This document shows, piece after piece, positions 24,829-33,843 of a stretch of 64,000 nt of DNA. How positions within the stretch are numbered: the first letter of the stretch is position 1; each line of letters opens with the position of its first letter. This DNA is from Sphingomonas nostoxanthinifaciens. Its GTDB lineage: Bacteria > Pseudomonadota > Alphaproteobacteria > Sphingomonadales > Sphingomonadaceae. Below the pieces are notes generated by a model, which did no database searches, was not told the origin of the DNA, and saw only the letters and a list, made by a program, of their open reading frames with translations. The stretch covers positions 2,724,001 through 2,788,000 of the forward strand of contig NZ_CP082839.1 of assembly GCF_019930585.1 (NCBI RefSeq), given 5' to 3'. Made by a program: the position numbers and the translations under genes.

Positions 24829-26847
24829 ATGCGCAATCGCAAAGGGGCCGTCATCGCGGCGACCCTGCTGGCAGCCGGGGCACAGGCCGCCGCGGCGCAA
24901 ATGCCGGTCGTGGCGACCTCGCCCGATCGACATACGATCATCGCCATCGACCGCGATGCGCAGGGCGCGCTCGTCTACACGGTGAAGCATGACGGGCGCG
25001 ACGTCATCGCCCCCTCGCCGGTCGGGCTGACGCTGATGACCGATCGCCCCGATCTGTCCGAGGCGGGCCGCCTGCGCGACGGCCTGACGATCGATCGGGT
25101 CGAGCGGCGCCAGGGTGTCGATGCCTATGCGCCGGTGCACGGCAAGACCTCGTCGGTGCGCGAGCCTTATGCCGAGGTGACCGTCCACGCCCACGAACAG
25201 GCCGGTGCGGGCCGGCGCATCGACCTGATCGCGCGCGCCTACGATGGCGGCGTGGCGTTCCGCCTCGTCTTGCCGCAACAGCCCGGTCTCGCGACGGTTC
25301 GGATCATGCACGAGCTGACCCGCTTCGCCTTCGCCGGCGATTATGCCTGCACCGGGCTCAATCTCGGCGCCTATCACAACAGCCACGAGGGCGAGTTCGA
25401 CCCGATCGCGGCGCACCTGATCCGCGCGCACGATCGCTACGATCTGCCTTTGGTGTGCCGCACCGGCGCCGGCGACACGACCTTCGCGCTGACCGAAAGC
25501 GATCTCGACCATTATGCCGGTGCATATCTGTCCGGGCGCGGCGAGGGCGGGCTGGGCGTCGAGATCAACCTGACCCCGCAGCCGCAGGATGAAAATATCG
25601 CGGTCGACACGCCGATGACCCAGGCCGGCGTCGCGACGCCGTGGCGCGTGGTGCTGATCGCCGACCGCGCCGAAAAGCTTGTCGAATCGAACCTCGTCGA
25701 TGCGCTCGCCGCCCCATCACGGATCGCCGACACGACGTGGATCAAGCCGGGCAAGGCGGCGTGGGACTGGTGGTCGGGGCCATACCTGCCGGGGGCGACC
25801 AATGTCGGCCACAACGACGCGACCTACCGTACCTTCATCGATTTCGCCGGCCGGATGGGCCTGCCCTACATGCTGATCGACGAGGGCTGGGCCAAGGGCG
25901 CGGGCGGCGCGGGCTTCGTCCGGCCGGATTCGGACGTGACCAAGACGGCGCCCGGCGTCGATCTGCCCGGTCTTGTCGCTTATGCCCACCAGCGCGGCGT
26001 CGGCCTGTGGCTGTGGGCAAACTGGCAGGCGCTCGACGCGCAGATGGATGCCGCCCTCCCCCTTTACGAGAAATTGGGGATCAAGGGCATCAAGATCGAC
26101 TTCATGGACCGCGAGGACCAGGCGATGGTCGACTTCTACCACCGCCTGCTCGCCAAGGCGGCGGCGCACCATTTGATGGTCGATCTGCACGGCGCCTACG
26201 TGCCGCGTGGGCTGGAGCGCACCTATCCGAACTTCATGACGCAGGAAGGCGTGATGGGCGCGGAATATAACAAATGGAGCGCGCGCGTCACCGCGACCCA
26301 CAATGTCAGCCTCGCTTATACGCGCGGGCTGCTCGGGCCGATGGACTATACGCCGGGCGGCTTCCGCAACGTCACGCCCGCCGCGTTCGGGATGCACAAT
26401 GAGGCGCCGCAGGTGATGACCAGCCGCCCGCAGCAGCTGGCGATGTACGTGGTCTATACCAGCCCGTTCGCCTGCCTCGCCGACAGCCCGGCGGCGTATG
26501 AGACCGCCAACAGCGCGCTCGCGCCCGGCGCCGACTTCCTGAAGGTCGTGCCGACCAGCTGGGACGAGACCAGGGCGATCGCCGGCGAGTTCGGCCACTA
26601 CATCGTCGTCGCGCGCCGCAAGGGGCGGCAATGGTTCGTCGGCGCGATGAACGACGAGACTGCGCGCCATGTCGACCTGCCGCTCGACGTCCTCGGCAAG
26701 GGCCGCTGGCAGGTCGCGCGCTGGACGGACGGCGGGGCGCCTGACACGGTACGCACCGACACGACGACGGTCGGCTCGACCGCGCTGTCGCTCGATCTCG
26801 CATCGGGCGGCGGGGCGGCGCTGATCCTGACGCCGGCCGGCTCTTGA
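24829..26847 (+). CDS. Glycoside hydrolase family 97 (alpha-glucosidase/alpha-galactosidase)
   Basis: A 672-residue periplasmic GH97 enzyme with signal peptide (about 1-23). The N-terminal beta-supersandwich covers about 25-275, the TIM barrel about 280-560, and a C-terminal beta domain the rest. Barrel landmarks are KAAWDWWSG, YMLIDEGWAKG, GIKGIKIDFMDREDQ, a region MVDLHGAYVPRGLERTYPN, and the family block HNEAPQVMTSRPQQLAMYVV. The Asp in IKIDFMD is where retaining GH97 members place their nucleophile, hinting at a retaining enzyme such as an alpha-galactosidase, but this is uncertain. GGGAGG lies seven bases before the start. It probably forms an operon with the GH2 gene. Confidence 0.88.
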   Translation: MRNRKGAVIAATLLAAGAQAAAAQMPVVATSPDRHTIIAIDRDAQGALVYTVKHDGRDVIAPSPVGLTLMTDRPDLSEAGRLRDGLTIDRVERRQGVDAYAPVHGKTSSVREPYAEVTVHAHEQAGAGRRIDLIARAYDGGVAFRLVLPQQPGLATVRIMHELTRFAFAGDYACTGLNLGAYHNSHEGEFDPIAAHLIRAHDRYDLPLVCRTGAGDTTFALTESDLDHYAGAYLSGRGEGGLGVEINLTPQPQDENIAVDTPMTQAGVATPWRVVLIADRAEKLVESNLVDALAAPSRIADTTWIKPGKAAWDWWSGPYLPGATNVGHNDATYRTFIDFAGRMGLPYMLIDEGWAKGAGGAGFVRPDSDVTKTAPGVDLPGLVAYAHQRGVGLWLWANWQALDAQMDAALPLYEKLGIKGIKIDFMDREDQAMVDFYHRLLAKAAAHHLMVDLHGAYVPRGLERTYPNFMTQEGVMGAEYNKWSARVTATHNVSLAYTRGLLGPMDYTPGGFRNVTPAAFGMHNEAPQVMTSRPQQLAMYVVYTSPFACLADSPAAYETANSALAPGADFLKVVPTSWDETRAIAGEFGHYIVVARRKGRQWFVGAMNDETARHVDLPLDVLGKGRWQVARWTDGGAPDTVRTDTTTVGSTALSLDLASGGGAALILTPAGS

Positions 26848-26861
26848 GGGGAATGACGAAC

Positions 26862-29800
26862 ATGAAGGCGATGTGGATCGGCGCGGCTGCGCTGGCGCTG
26901 GCGGCGGGAGCGGCGCAGGCGCAGACGGCGGTCGGACCCTATAATGTCGCGCTGATCGCGGGCGGCGTGGGCATGGCCAAGCCGGTCGCTGGCGGCGCGG
27001 GCAGCACGTGGACATTGCGGCTGTGGGTCGCGGCCGATCGCCCCGCGGCCGGCCTCGTCCGCATCGCCGGGCTGGGGGACGGCACTGCCGGTCGCTATAT
27101 CGGCCTGCGCGACGGCGTGCCCGTCCTGATCGACGGGGCGGTGGTGACGGCTGGATCGCGGCGCATGGCGTCGGGCTGGCACGCGCTCGCGCTGACGAGC
27201 GACGGCACGATGCTGCGCCTCTATGTCGACGGTGCGCAGGCGGCGCAGGCCAAGGCCGCGCCCGCCGGCACCGAGACGATGCTGCAGATCGGCCCGCGCG
27301 CCGCCGGCCAGCCGGGCTTCGCCGGCCGGATCGCCGGGCTGACGCTCGACCGCGTCGCGGCGACGCCGGCCGCGCTGAAGACCGATGCCGGCCGCGCGCC
27401 CGATGCGAGCCTGATCCAGTTCGCCGATGCCAGCCCGCACTGGCCGCTGCAGGTGAAGCAGATGCAGGGTCAGGTGGCCCCGCAGGATCCGGCCACCCTC
27501 CCCCACAGCGCCACCCCGCCCGCCGCGCCGGTCGCGCAGCCGCTGCCGCAGGCGCCGGTGGTCGAGGCACTTGGCGATGCGCGCTGGGCGCTGAACGGCT
27601 GGCGGCTGGCCGCCGCGCCGACCGTGTCCGGCGACGGCGCGACGCTGTCGCGACCCGGCACCGACACCAGCCATTGGTATGCCGCGACCGTGCCCGGCAC
27701 CGTGCTGACGACTTTGGTCGATCGCGGCGTCTATCCGGATCCGGCCTATGGCCTCAACAATCTGGCGATCCCCGAAAGCCTCGCGCACCAGGATTATTGG
27801 TATCGCACCGAATTCACGCTGCCGCCCGAAGCGGCCGGACGCCATCTCGAACTGCTGTTGCAGGGCGTGAATTATCGCGCGACCGTGTGGGTCAACGGCC
27901 AGCAGGCCGGAAAGGTCGTCGGCGCATTCGCGCGCGGGTCGTTCGACGTCGGCGCATTGCTTCGCGCGGGCACCAACGCGATCGCGATCAGGGTGTCGCC
28001 GCCGCCGCATGTCGGCCTCGCGCACGAGGAATCGCTCACATCGGGCGTAGGCGAGAATGGCGGCGAGATGATGCTCGACGGCCCGACCTTCGCCGCGACC
28101 GAGGGATGGGACTGGATCCCGACGATCCGTGACCGCAATACCGGCCTGTGGCAGGGCGTCGAGTTGCGCGCGACCGACGCCGTCACGATCGGCGATGCGC
28201 AGGTGGTGACGACCCTGCCCAAGCCCGACAACAGCCTCGCCGATGTCGAGATCGACGTGCCGCTCCACAATGCGGCGGCACACCCGGTCAGCCTGACGCT
28301 CACCGCCGCATTCGACGACGTCAAGGTGACGCGTACGGTCACGCTGGCGGCGGGCGCGAGCCAGACCGTGCGCCTCTCGCCCGACACCGATCCGGCGCTG
28401 CGCGTACACAACCCGAAATTGTGGTGGCCGAACGGCTATGGCGCGCCGGCGCTGCACGATCTGCACCTGTCGGCGGCGGTCGACGGCCGCGTGTCGGACA
28501 GCAAGGCGATCCGCTTCGGCATGCGGCAGGTGACCTATGAATTGTCGCTGCTGGATCATGACGGCGCGCTCGAACGCGTCGCGGTCGACCTGCCCAAGGC
28601 GCGCCAGCTCGGCACGCCGATCGTCGATGTGCGGCACGAAGCGATCCGGCAGGTGCCGGGCGGCTGGGCCTATTCGTTCATGCCGGGCGCCGAGACCTCG
28701 CCCGCCGTCACCCCGATCAAGGGCGATGCCGGGCTGTCGCCGTTCCTCGTGCTGCGCGTCAACGGCGTGCGCATCGCCGCGCGCGGCGGCAGCATCGGCA
28801 TGGACGACTTCATGAAGCGCGTCGGTCGCGCGCGGCTGGAGCCCGATTTCGCGCTGCACCGCGACGCCCACGTCAACATCATCCGCAACTGGATCGGCCA
28901 GGATACCGAGGAGAATTTCTTCGCGCTCGCCGACGAATACGGCATGATGGTGCTGAACGATTTCTGGGAATCGACGCAGGATTACAATATCGAGGCGCAG
29001 GACGTGCCCTTGTTCCTCGCCAATGCGCGCGAAGTGGTGAAGCGTTTCCGCAATCATCCGTCGATCATCGTCTGGTTCGGCCGCAACGAGGGCGTGCCGC
29101 AGCCGATCGTCAACGAAGGCCTTGCCGACCTGATCGAGCATGAGGACGGCACGCGCCTCTACATGTCGTCGTCCAACCGCATCAGCCTGCACGACAGCGG
29201 CCCCTATAATTGGCGCTCGCCCGAGAAATACTTCACCGAATATTCCAACGGCTTCGCGGTCGAGGTCGGCACGCCGTCCTTTCCCACACTGGAGGCGTGG
29301 CAGCGCGTAATCCCGCCATCCGAGCAATGGCCGATTAGCGATACATGGGCACATCACGACTGGCACCAGACCGGCAATGGCGCGGTCGCCAGCTTCACCG
29401 ACGCGATGGCACGCGAATTCGGCCCGGCGACCAGCCTGCCCGATTTCGAGCGCAAGGCGCAATTGCTGGAATATGAGAGCTATCGCGCGATCTTCGAGGG
29501 GATGAATGCCGGCCTGTGGACCACCAATAGCGGCCGCATGCTGTGGATGACGCAGCCGGCATGGCCCTCGTCGGCGTGGCAGATCTTCTCGTCCGACTAT
29601 GACACGCACGGCGCCTTCTACGGCGTCAAGAAGGCGTCGGAGCAGGTCCACGTCCAGATGAACCTGCCCGATCACAAGGTGATCCTCGTCAATAACGGCC
29701 AGACGCCGCTCGCCCGCGTGACGGTGACGGCACGGGTCGAGGGGCTGGACGGGCGCGTGCTGGCGGAGAAGAGCGCCGCGCTGTCGCCGGCCGCGGGCGC

Positions 29801-30251
29801 GGTCGCGCCGGCCTTCACGCTCGATCTGGAGCCGCTGATGGCGAACGGACCGGTGCTGGTGCGGCTCACCGCGACCGACGCGAGCCATGCGATGCTGTCG
29901 GACAATTTCTACTGGCAGGCGCGCGATCCGGAGGCGCTGCGCGCGCTGACGGCGATGCCGCAGGTGATGCTGACCGGCCAAGCGGCCCTCGCAGCGGACG
30001 GCGCCGACAGCGTGGTGACGGTCGATCTCGCCAATCCGGGCAAGACCGCTGCGATCACCACCAAGCTCGGCCTGTTCGATGCCGCCGGCAAGCAGGTGCT
30101 GCCTGCTTTTTTCAGCGACAATTACGTCTCGCTGCTGCCGGGCGAGCGGCGCCGCGTGACGATCCGCGCGGCGATGACGCTGGCGGGCGCGGCGCCGGTC
30201 GTCCGCGTGCGCGGCTTCAACGTCGCGCCGACGACGATCGCGACACATTGA
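26862..30251 (+). CDS. Glycoside hydrolase family 2 with N-terminal LamG-like domain
   Basis: A 1129-residue exported enzyme. After the signal peptide (about 1-20), residues about 22-175 form a LamG/concanavalin-like lectin domain. The GH2 sugar-binding jelly roll follows at about 225-440 (DYWYRTEFTLPPEAAGRHLE), then Ig-like and TIM-barrel domains. The acid/base Glu is in VWFGRNEGVP and the likely nucleophile in NGFAVEVGTPSFPTLEAW. The pattern is closest to exo-beta-D-glucosaminidase and mannosylglycoprotein endo-beta-mannosidase types, not LacZ. Start choice is open: ATG 26862 lies ten bases after GAGGGG, ATG 26853 only one. It follows the GH97 stop directly, pointing to a shared glycan target. 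Confidence 0.87.
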   Translation: MKAMWIGAAALALAAGAAQAQTAVGPYNVALIAGGVGMAKPVAGGAGSTWTLRLWVAADRPAAGLVRIAGLGDGTAGRYIGLRDGVPVLIDGAVVTAGSRRMASGWHALALTSDGTMLRLYVDGAQAAQAKAAPAGTETMLQIGPRAAGQPGFAGRIAGLTLDRVAATPAALKTDAGRAPDASLIQFADASPHWPLQVKQMQGQVAPQDPATLPHSATPPAAPVAQPLPQAPVVEALGDARWALNGWRLAAAPTVSGDGATLSRPGTDTSHWYAATVPGTVLTTLVDRGVYPDPAYGLNNLAIPESLAHQDYWYRTEFTLPPEAAGRHLELLLQGVNYRATVWVNGQQAGKVVGAFARGSFDVGALLRAGTNAIAIRVSPPPHVGLAHEESLTSGVGENGGEMMLDGPTFAATEGWDWIPTIRDRNTGLWQGVELRATDAVTIGDAQVVTTLPKPDNSLADVEIDVPLHNAAAHPVSLTLTAAFDDVKVTRTVTLAAGASQTVRLSPDTDPALRVHNPKLWWPNGYGAPALHDLHLSAAVDGRVSDSKAIRFGMRQVTYELSLLDHDGALERVAVDLPKARQLGTPIVDVRHEAIRQVPGGWAYSFMPGAETSPAVTPIKGDAGLSPFLVLRVNGVRIAARGGSIGMDDFMKRVGRARLEPDFALHRDAHVNIIRNWIGQDTEENFFALADEYGMMVLNDFWESTQDYNIEAQDVPLFLANAREVVKRFRNHPSIIVWFGRNEGVPQPIVNEGLADLIEHEDGTRLYMSSSNRISLHDSGPYNWRSPEKYFTEYSNGFAVEVGTPSFPTLEAWQRVIPPSEQWPISDTWAHHDWHQTGNGAVASFTDAMAREFGPATSLPDFERKAQLLEYESYRAIFEGMNAGLWTTNSGRMLWMTQPAWPSSAWQIFSSDYDTHGAFYGVKKASEQVHVQMNLPDHKVILVNNGQTPLARVTVTARVEGLDGRVLAEKSAALSPAAGAVAPAFTLDLEPLMANGPVLVRLTATDASHAMLSDNFYWQARDPEALRALTAMPQVMLTGQAALAADGADSVVTVDLANPGKTAAITTKLGLFDAAGKQVLPAFFSDNYVSLLPGERRRVTIRAAMTLAGAAPVVRVRGFNVAPTTIATH

Positions 30252-30288
30252 CCGGGCCGATCAAGGCCCGGCGCATGGGAGAGACGGG

Positions 30289-31326
30289 ATGCGGAGGATA
30301 TTCGGTGGGCTGACCCTGGCGGCCTGCATCTGCGCGGCCGCCGGCGCGCAAGGCGTGGGCGAACGGCCGGCATCGGTGGCGGACTATGCCAAACCGATCG
30401 CCTATCCGCATGCCGACGAGGCGCAGGTGCGGCTGCACTTCAACCGCGCGCGGGCGATCGCGAAAGATGATCTCTACGTCTATTTCGATACGCTCTGCAT
30501 CCAGGACCAGATCTACAAGGAGCGGACCAACAACGCCCAATATCTCGGCCTCATCCCGGCGCAGCGCGTGTTCGACGAGCTTTATTATGTCGGGCAGATG
30601 ATGGTCGGCGCGTGGGCGCTCAAGACGCGCGACGGCATCATCCTGTTCGACGCGCTCAACAACAAGGACGAGGCGCGCGAGATCGTCGTCGCCGGGCTGC
30701 ACCAGATGGGGCTGCGGCCCGAGGACGTGAAATATGTCGTCATCACCCATGGCCACGGCGATCATTATGGCGGCGCCCGATATTTCCGCGACACCTATGG
30801 CAGCCGGCTGGTCGCCTCGGCCGAGGATTGGGCGTTCATGGCCAAACCGTCGCGCATCAGCGCGATCAGGCTGTTCGATCCCGCGCCGCAGCCCGGCCCC
30901 GGCGATATCGTCGTCAAGGACGGGGACACGCTGAAGCTGGGCGAGGCGGTCGTCCGCTTCGCGCTGACGCCGGGCCATACGCCGGGCACGCTCTCAAGCA
31001 TGTTCGACGTCCACGACAATGGCGTGCGCCACGTCGCCGGTTTCTATGGCGGGATCGGCCTGCCCGCGGCGGCCGATGCGCGCCACCAGCAGATCGCATC
31101 GCTCACGCGCTGGATGGACATCACGCGCATCGCGCGGGTCGACGCGCAGATCGGCAACCACCCGCTCCATTTCGACGGGCCGGCACGGCTGGAGGTGCTG
31201 AAATATCGCGCCGCCGGCGCGCCGAACCCGTTCGTGATCGGCGGGCCGGTTTACCAGCGCTACATCGCGCTCCAGCGCGAATGCGTGAAGCTGGCGCTCG
31301 CCCGCGCCGGCGAAGCGACGCCGTGA
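30289..31326 (+). CDS. Periplasmic metallo-beta-lactamase-fold hydrolase
   Basis: A 345-residue MBL-fold protein with a signal peptide (about 1-21). The zinc signature is VVITHGHGDHYGGARYF (HxHxDH) near residues 148-164, followed by Asp/His positions in the typical order, including TPGHTPGTLSSMFDV. The gap before the MBL core, about residues 22-105, is longer than in plain beta-lactamases. It could be a B3-like lactamase, but the setting after two glycosidase genes makes a lactone or ester hydrolase as likely. GGGAGAG precedes the start. It ends 10 bases from the convergent end of the injection-system operon. Confidence 0.82.
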   Translation: MRRIFGGLTLAACICAAAGAQGVGERPASVADYAKPIAYPHADEAQVRLHFNRARAIAKDDLYVYFDTLCIQDQIYKERTNNAQYLGLIPAQRVFDELYYVGQMMVGAWALKTRDGIILFDALNNKDEAREIVVAGLHQMGLRPEDVKYVVITHGHGDHYGGARYFRDTYGSRLVASAEDWAFMAKPSRISAIRLFDPAPQPGPGDIVVKDGDTLKLGEAVVRFALTPGHTPGTLSSMFDVHDNGVRHVAGFYGGIGLPAAADARHQQIASLTRWMDITRIARVDAQIGNHPLHFDGPARLEVLKYRAAGAPNPFVIGGPVYQRYIALQRECVKLALARAGEATP

Positions 31327-31335
31327 GGCTTGGGC

Positions 31336-33843
31336 TCAGGGCTTGCCGCCCGTCGGATCGGCGACCTTGATCGGCTCGGCCGTCACGGGCTTCTCCGGCG
31401 GCGGCACGAAGTAGAAGAACATGTCGAGATCGCCCGCCCGCTGCGGATCGCTTTCGCCGATCAGCAACGCGCGGCCGTTCCCGCTGGTGACCCCGCCGAG
31501 ATATTCGGCATTGAGGTAGATGCGCTTGCGCCGCTTCAGCACCAGCGCCGCCTGCTCGCGCTTGGTAAGCTTCGTTTCGATCGGGGACAGCGGCGTATCC
31601 GCCACCTCGATCCAGACGAACTGGCTGCGCAGCCGGATGCGGCCGAGCACGCGCATCGCCCGCTTCTCCAGCTCCATCAGCGTCTTCTCGCCCGCGCCGA
31701 ACATGTGCCGCTGCCACAGATGGAGGAAGGCCTCGGCCTGCTGCGACGGCGTCCAGACGATCTCGTGCTCCTTGACCGTGACCGTGCCGAGCAGCCGCAG
31801 CCGCTGCGTGCCGAACGGCGCCGGATTGGCGTCCATCATGTTCTGCCAGTCGGTCAGCTCGGTGCGCGTGGTCGGATAAGGCAGCTCCAGCTCGATATCG
31901 ACGATCGGGTCGAACGGCTGCGGCTGGACGCGCAGCGGCCCGCGATCGACCGTGAAGATCAGCCCGCGCAAAAACGCCTCGGGATCGAGTTCTATACCGT
32001 TGGCGATCACCCCGTCCGCCAGCAACTCGGTGACGCCGCTGGCGCCGCTCATCGCGATCCGCGTGAGCTGCAGCGCGTCGGGCACGCCGTTGATGTTGGC
32101 GCAGAGCGTGTCGAGCGCGTCCTGCACCGTGCTCGTATCGGCCAGCAGGTCGCAGCCCGGATCGTAGGAGGTGCGCGCGGCGGTAGCGAAGCCCGCGCTG
32201 AACATGATCGGCGCGACCGGAGGGACGCCCGCCGGTGGCGTCAGGCTCGCGGTGACGCTGAACAGGTCGGCCGCCTTGGCCGGATCGAGCGCGGCCATCA
32301 CCGCCACAAGTCCCTGCGCGTCGGTCGCCGCGCCGCTGCCGTCGAGCGTCACCGACGCGTCGTTCGCCCAGGTCACCGTCACGCCCGGCAGCGGCAGCCC
32401 GCCGCGCAGCACCAGCACGCGCAGCGGCGCGCGCAACGGGATGAAGCCGCTCGCGGTGGGCGTGTCGCCGAGGAAGGCCGACTGGCCGTCGCCGCCGGCA
32501 TAGAGCAGTTCGATCTGCTCGGTCAGCGGCAGGATGATCGGGCGGCAATCGGTCGGGTCGGCGCTGGCCGAGGGGGCGATGGCGAGCCGCGCATAATGGA
32601 TCGCCGGCCCGTCGGGCATGCGCGGGGTCGGCACGCCGGGGCTGTCCTCCGGCCAGTCGATCGTGCCGTCGACCCGCGCGGTAAAGCTCCAGTAATCGCC
32701 CCGCCTGTACAATGTATCGCCCGCCACGGCGGTGCGCAGCGTGACGCGGACACCGTCGCCGAGGTCGATCTCCTTGGAGGCGGATGCCCCATCCGGCACG
32801 GCGGCCGCGACCACGCTGAAATCGGGCAGCGGCTCCCACAGCCGCAGATACCAGTCGGTGCCGAGCGTTGCCGTGGGGGGCAGCGCGGTCGGGTCGCCGT
32901 CGAGCGTGATCGTGTCGCTCGAAACCTGCGCCACCTTGAACAGGCGCGTCTGCGCCTCGGCCTGCGTCGGATCGACATCGTCGTCGATCGACACGATCTC
33001 GGCGCCCGATCCCGGCGCGAACCAGTTGCCCGCATCCAGCACCGGCGGATCGACCGTGAGCGCGCGGCCGGTATAGCCGGTGATGCGCACCATCACGCTG
33101 GCGTTGCGGCGCGAGAATTTGAGGCGCAGCCCATCGAGCCCGTAACGCGCACCATCGACCGTCGGATAGCCGGCGACGGCCGTGCCGCCGTCCACCTCGA
33201 CCCGATAATGCAGGTTTTCCAACCGCATATAGCCGCCTGCTGCGGCCGGTGAGCAGAAGTTGGTGGCGGCCGTGCCGGGATCGACCCGCGCCGCCAGCCG
33301 GCCGCTGGAGGGCGCGACCAGTTTGTCCCAGTCGGGCAGATCGTCGCCGCACGCCGGCGGCGCGCCGCTCGCCGAAAGCGTCAGCGGCATTGCGAACACC
33401 TGCCAGTCGACATAGCCGCGCCCCGATGCAGCGGCATCGGCCAGCGCCTTGTCGGCCAGCGCGCGATCCTCGACCGGATCGACCAACCGCACCACCGCCT
33501 TGAGCGTGACCAGCCCCCCGGCGGTCGGGATCGGATCGGCCGGATGCGGCTGGGTATCGAGCGTGCACGGCGCGAGATTCTCGACCAGCAGCCCGTCGAG
33601 ATACAGCCGGCCGACCGAGATCGTCCCGCCCGCACCGATCTTGAAGCCGGCGGCGTGGAACGGCACGGCCGGGCTGCCGAGCATGTCGAGCGCCTCAATC
33701 TCGATCCGCTCGGCAGCCGAGGCCGCTTCCTCGTTCAGATCGACGTCGAGCAGCACCTGCCCCTGCCGCGCGACCACCGATCGGGGGCGCCGGCCCCCCG
33801 ACAGGCGCGCGGCGGGACGCGATGAATCGTTGCGGATGGTCAC
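31336..33843 (-). CDS. eCIS DUF6519-family baseplate/fibre-like protein
   Basis: The last gene of the injection operon, 835 residues. Its start resembles DUF6519 proteins found in eCIS loci: RRPRSVVARQGQVLLDVDLN near residues 20-39, then a beta-rich body. Around residues 455-560 is a bacterial Ig-like segment (LPGVTVTWANDASVTLDGSG, then ATDAQGLVAV), a fold often used for binding surfaces. No classical tail-fibre gene is present, so this protein is a candidate for the exterior binding element. That is inference. GTG 33843 overlaps the previous stop by four bases. Confidence 0.65.
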   Translation of the reverse strand: MTIRNDSSRPAARLSGGRRPRSVVARQGQVLLDVDLNEEAASAAERIEIEALDMLGSPAVPFHAAGFKIGAGGTISVGRLYLDGLLVENLAPCTLDTQPHPADPIPTAGGLVTLKAVVRLVDPVEDRALADKALADAAASGRGYVDWQVFAMPLTLSASGAPPACGDDLPDWDKLVAPSSGRLAARVDPGTAATNFCSPAAAGGYMRLENLHYRVEVDGGTAVAGYPTVDGARYGLDGLRLKFSRRNASVMVRITGYTGRALTVDPPVLDAGNWFAPGSGAEIVSIDDDVDPTQAEAQTRLFKVAQVSSDTITLDGDPTALPPTATLGTDWYLRLWEPLPDFSVVAAAVPDGASASKEIDLGDGVRVTLRTAVAGDTLYRRGDYWSFTARVDGTIDWPEDSPGVPTPRMPDGPAIHYARLAIAPSASADPTDCRPIILPLTEQIELLYAGGDGQSAFLGDTPTASGFIPLRAPLRVLVLRGGLPLPGVTVTWANDASVTLDGSGAATDAQGLVAVMAALDPAKAADLFSVTASLTPPAGVPPVAPIMFSAGFATAARTSYDPGCDLLADTSTVQDALDTLCANINGVPDALQLTRIAMSGASGVTELLADGVIANGIELDPEAFLRGLIFTVDRGPLRVQPQPFDPIVDIELELPYPTTRTELTDWQNMMDANPAPFGTQRLRLLGTVTVKEHEIVWTPSQQAEAFLHLWQRHMFGAGEKTLMELEKRAMRVLGRIRLRSQFVWIEVADTPLSPIETKLTKREQAALVLKRRKRIYLNAEYLGGVTSGNGRALLIGESDPQRAGDLDMFFYFVPPPEKPVTAEPIKVADPTGGKP

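Noticed and set aside
26598..30248. Very long minus-strand open frame of about 1216 codons
   Set aside because: It lies opposite the clear GH2 gene, is dominated by Arg/His/Asp/Gly low-complexity sequence and lacks any domain or ribosome-binding site. It is an antisense shadow of GC-rich codon use.
30289..31326. Acquired beta-lactamase resistance gene
   Set aside because: The MBL motif is present but base composition matches the neighbours, no mobile element is near and it follows glycosidase genes; a catabolic hydrolase is at least as likely.
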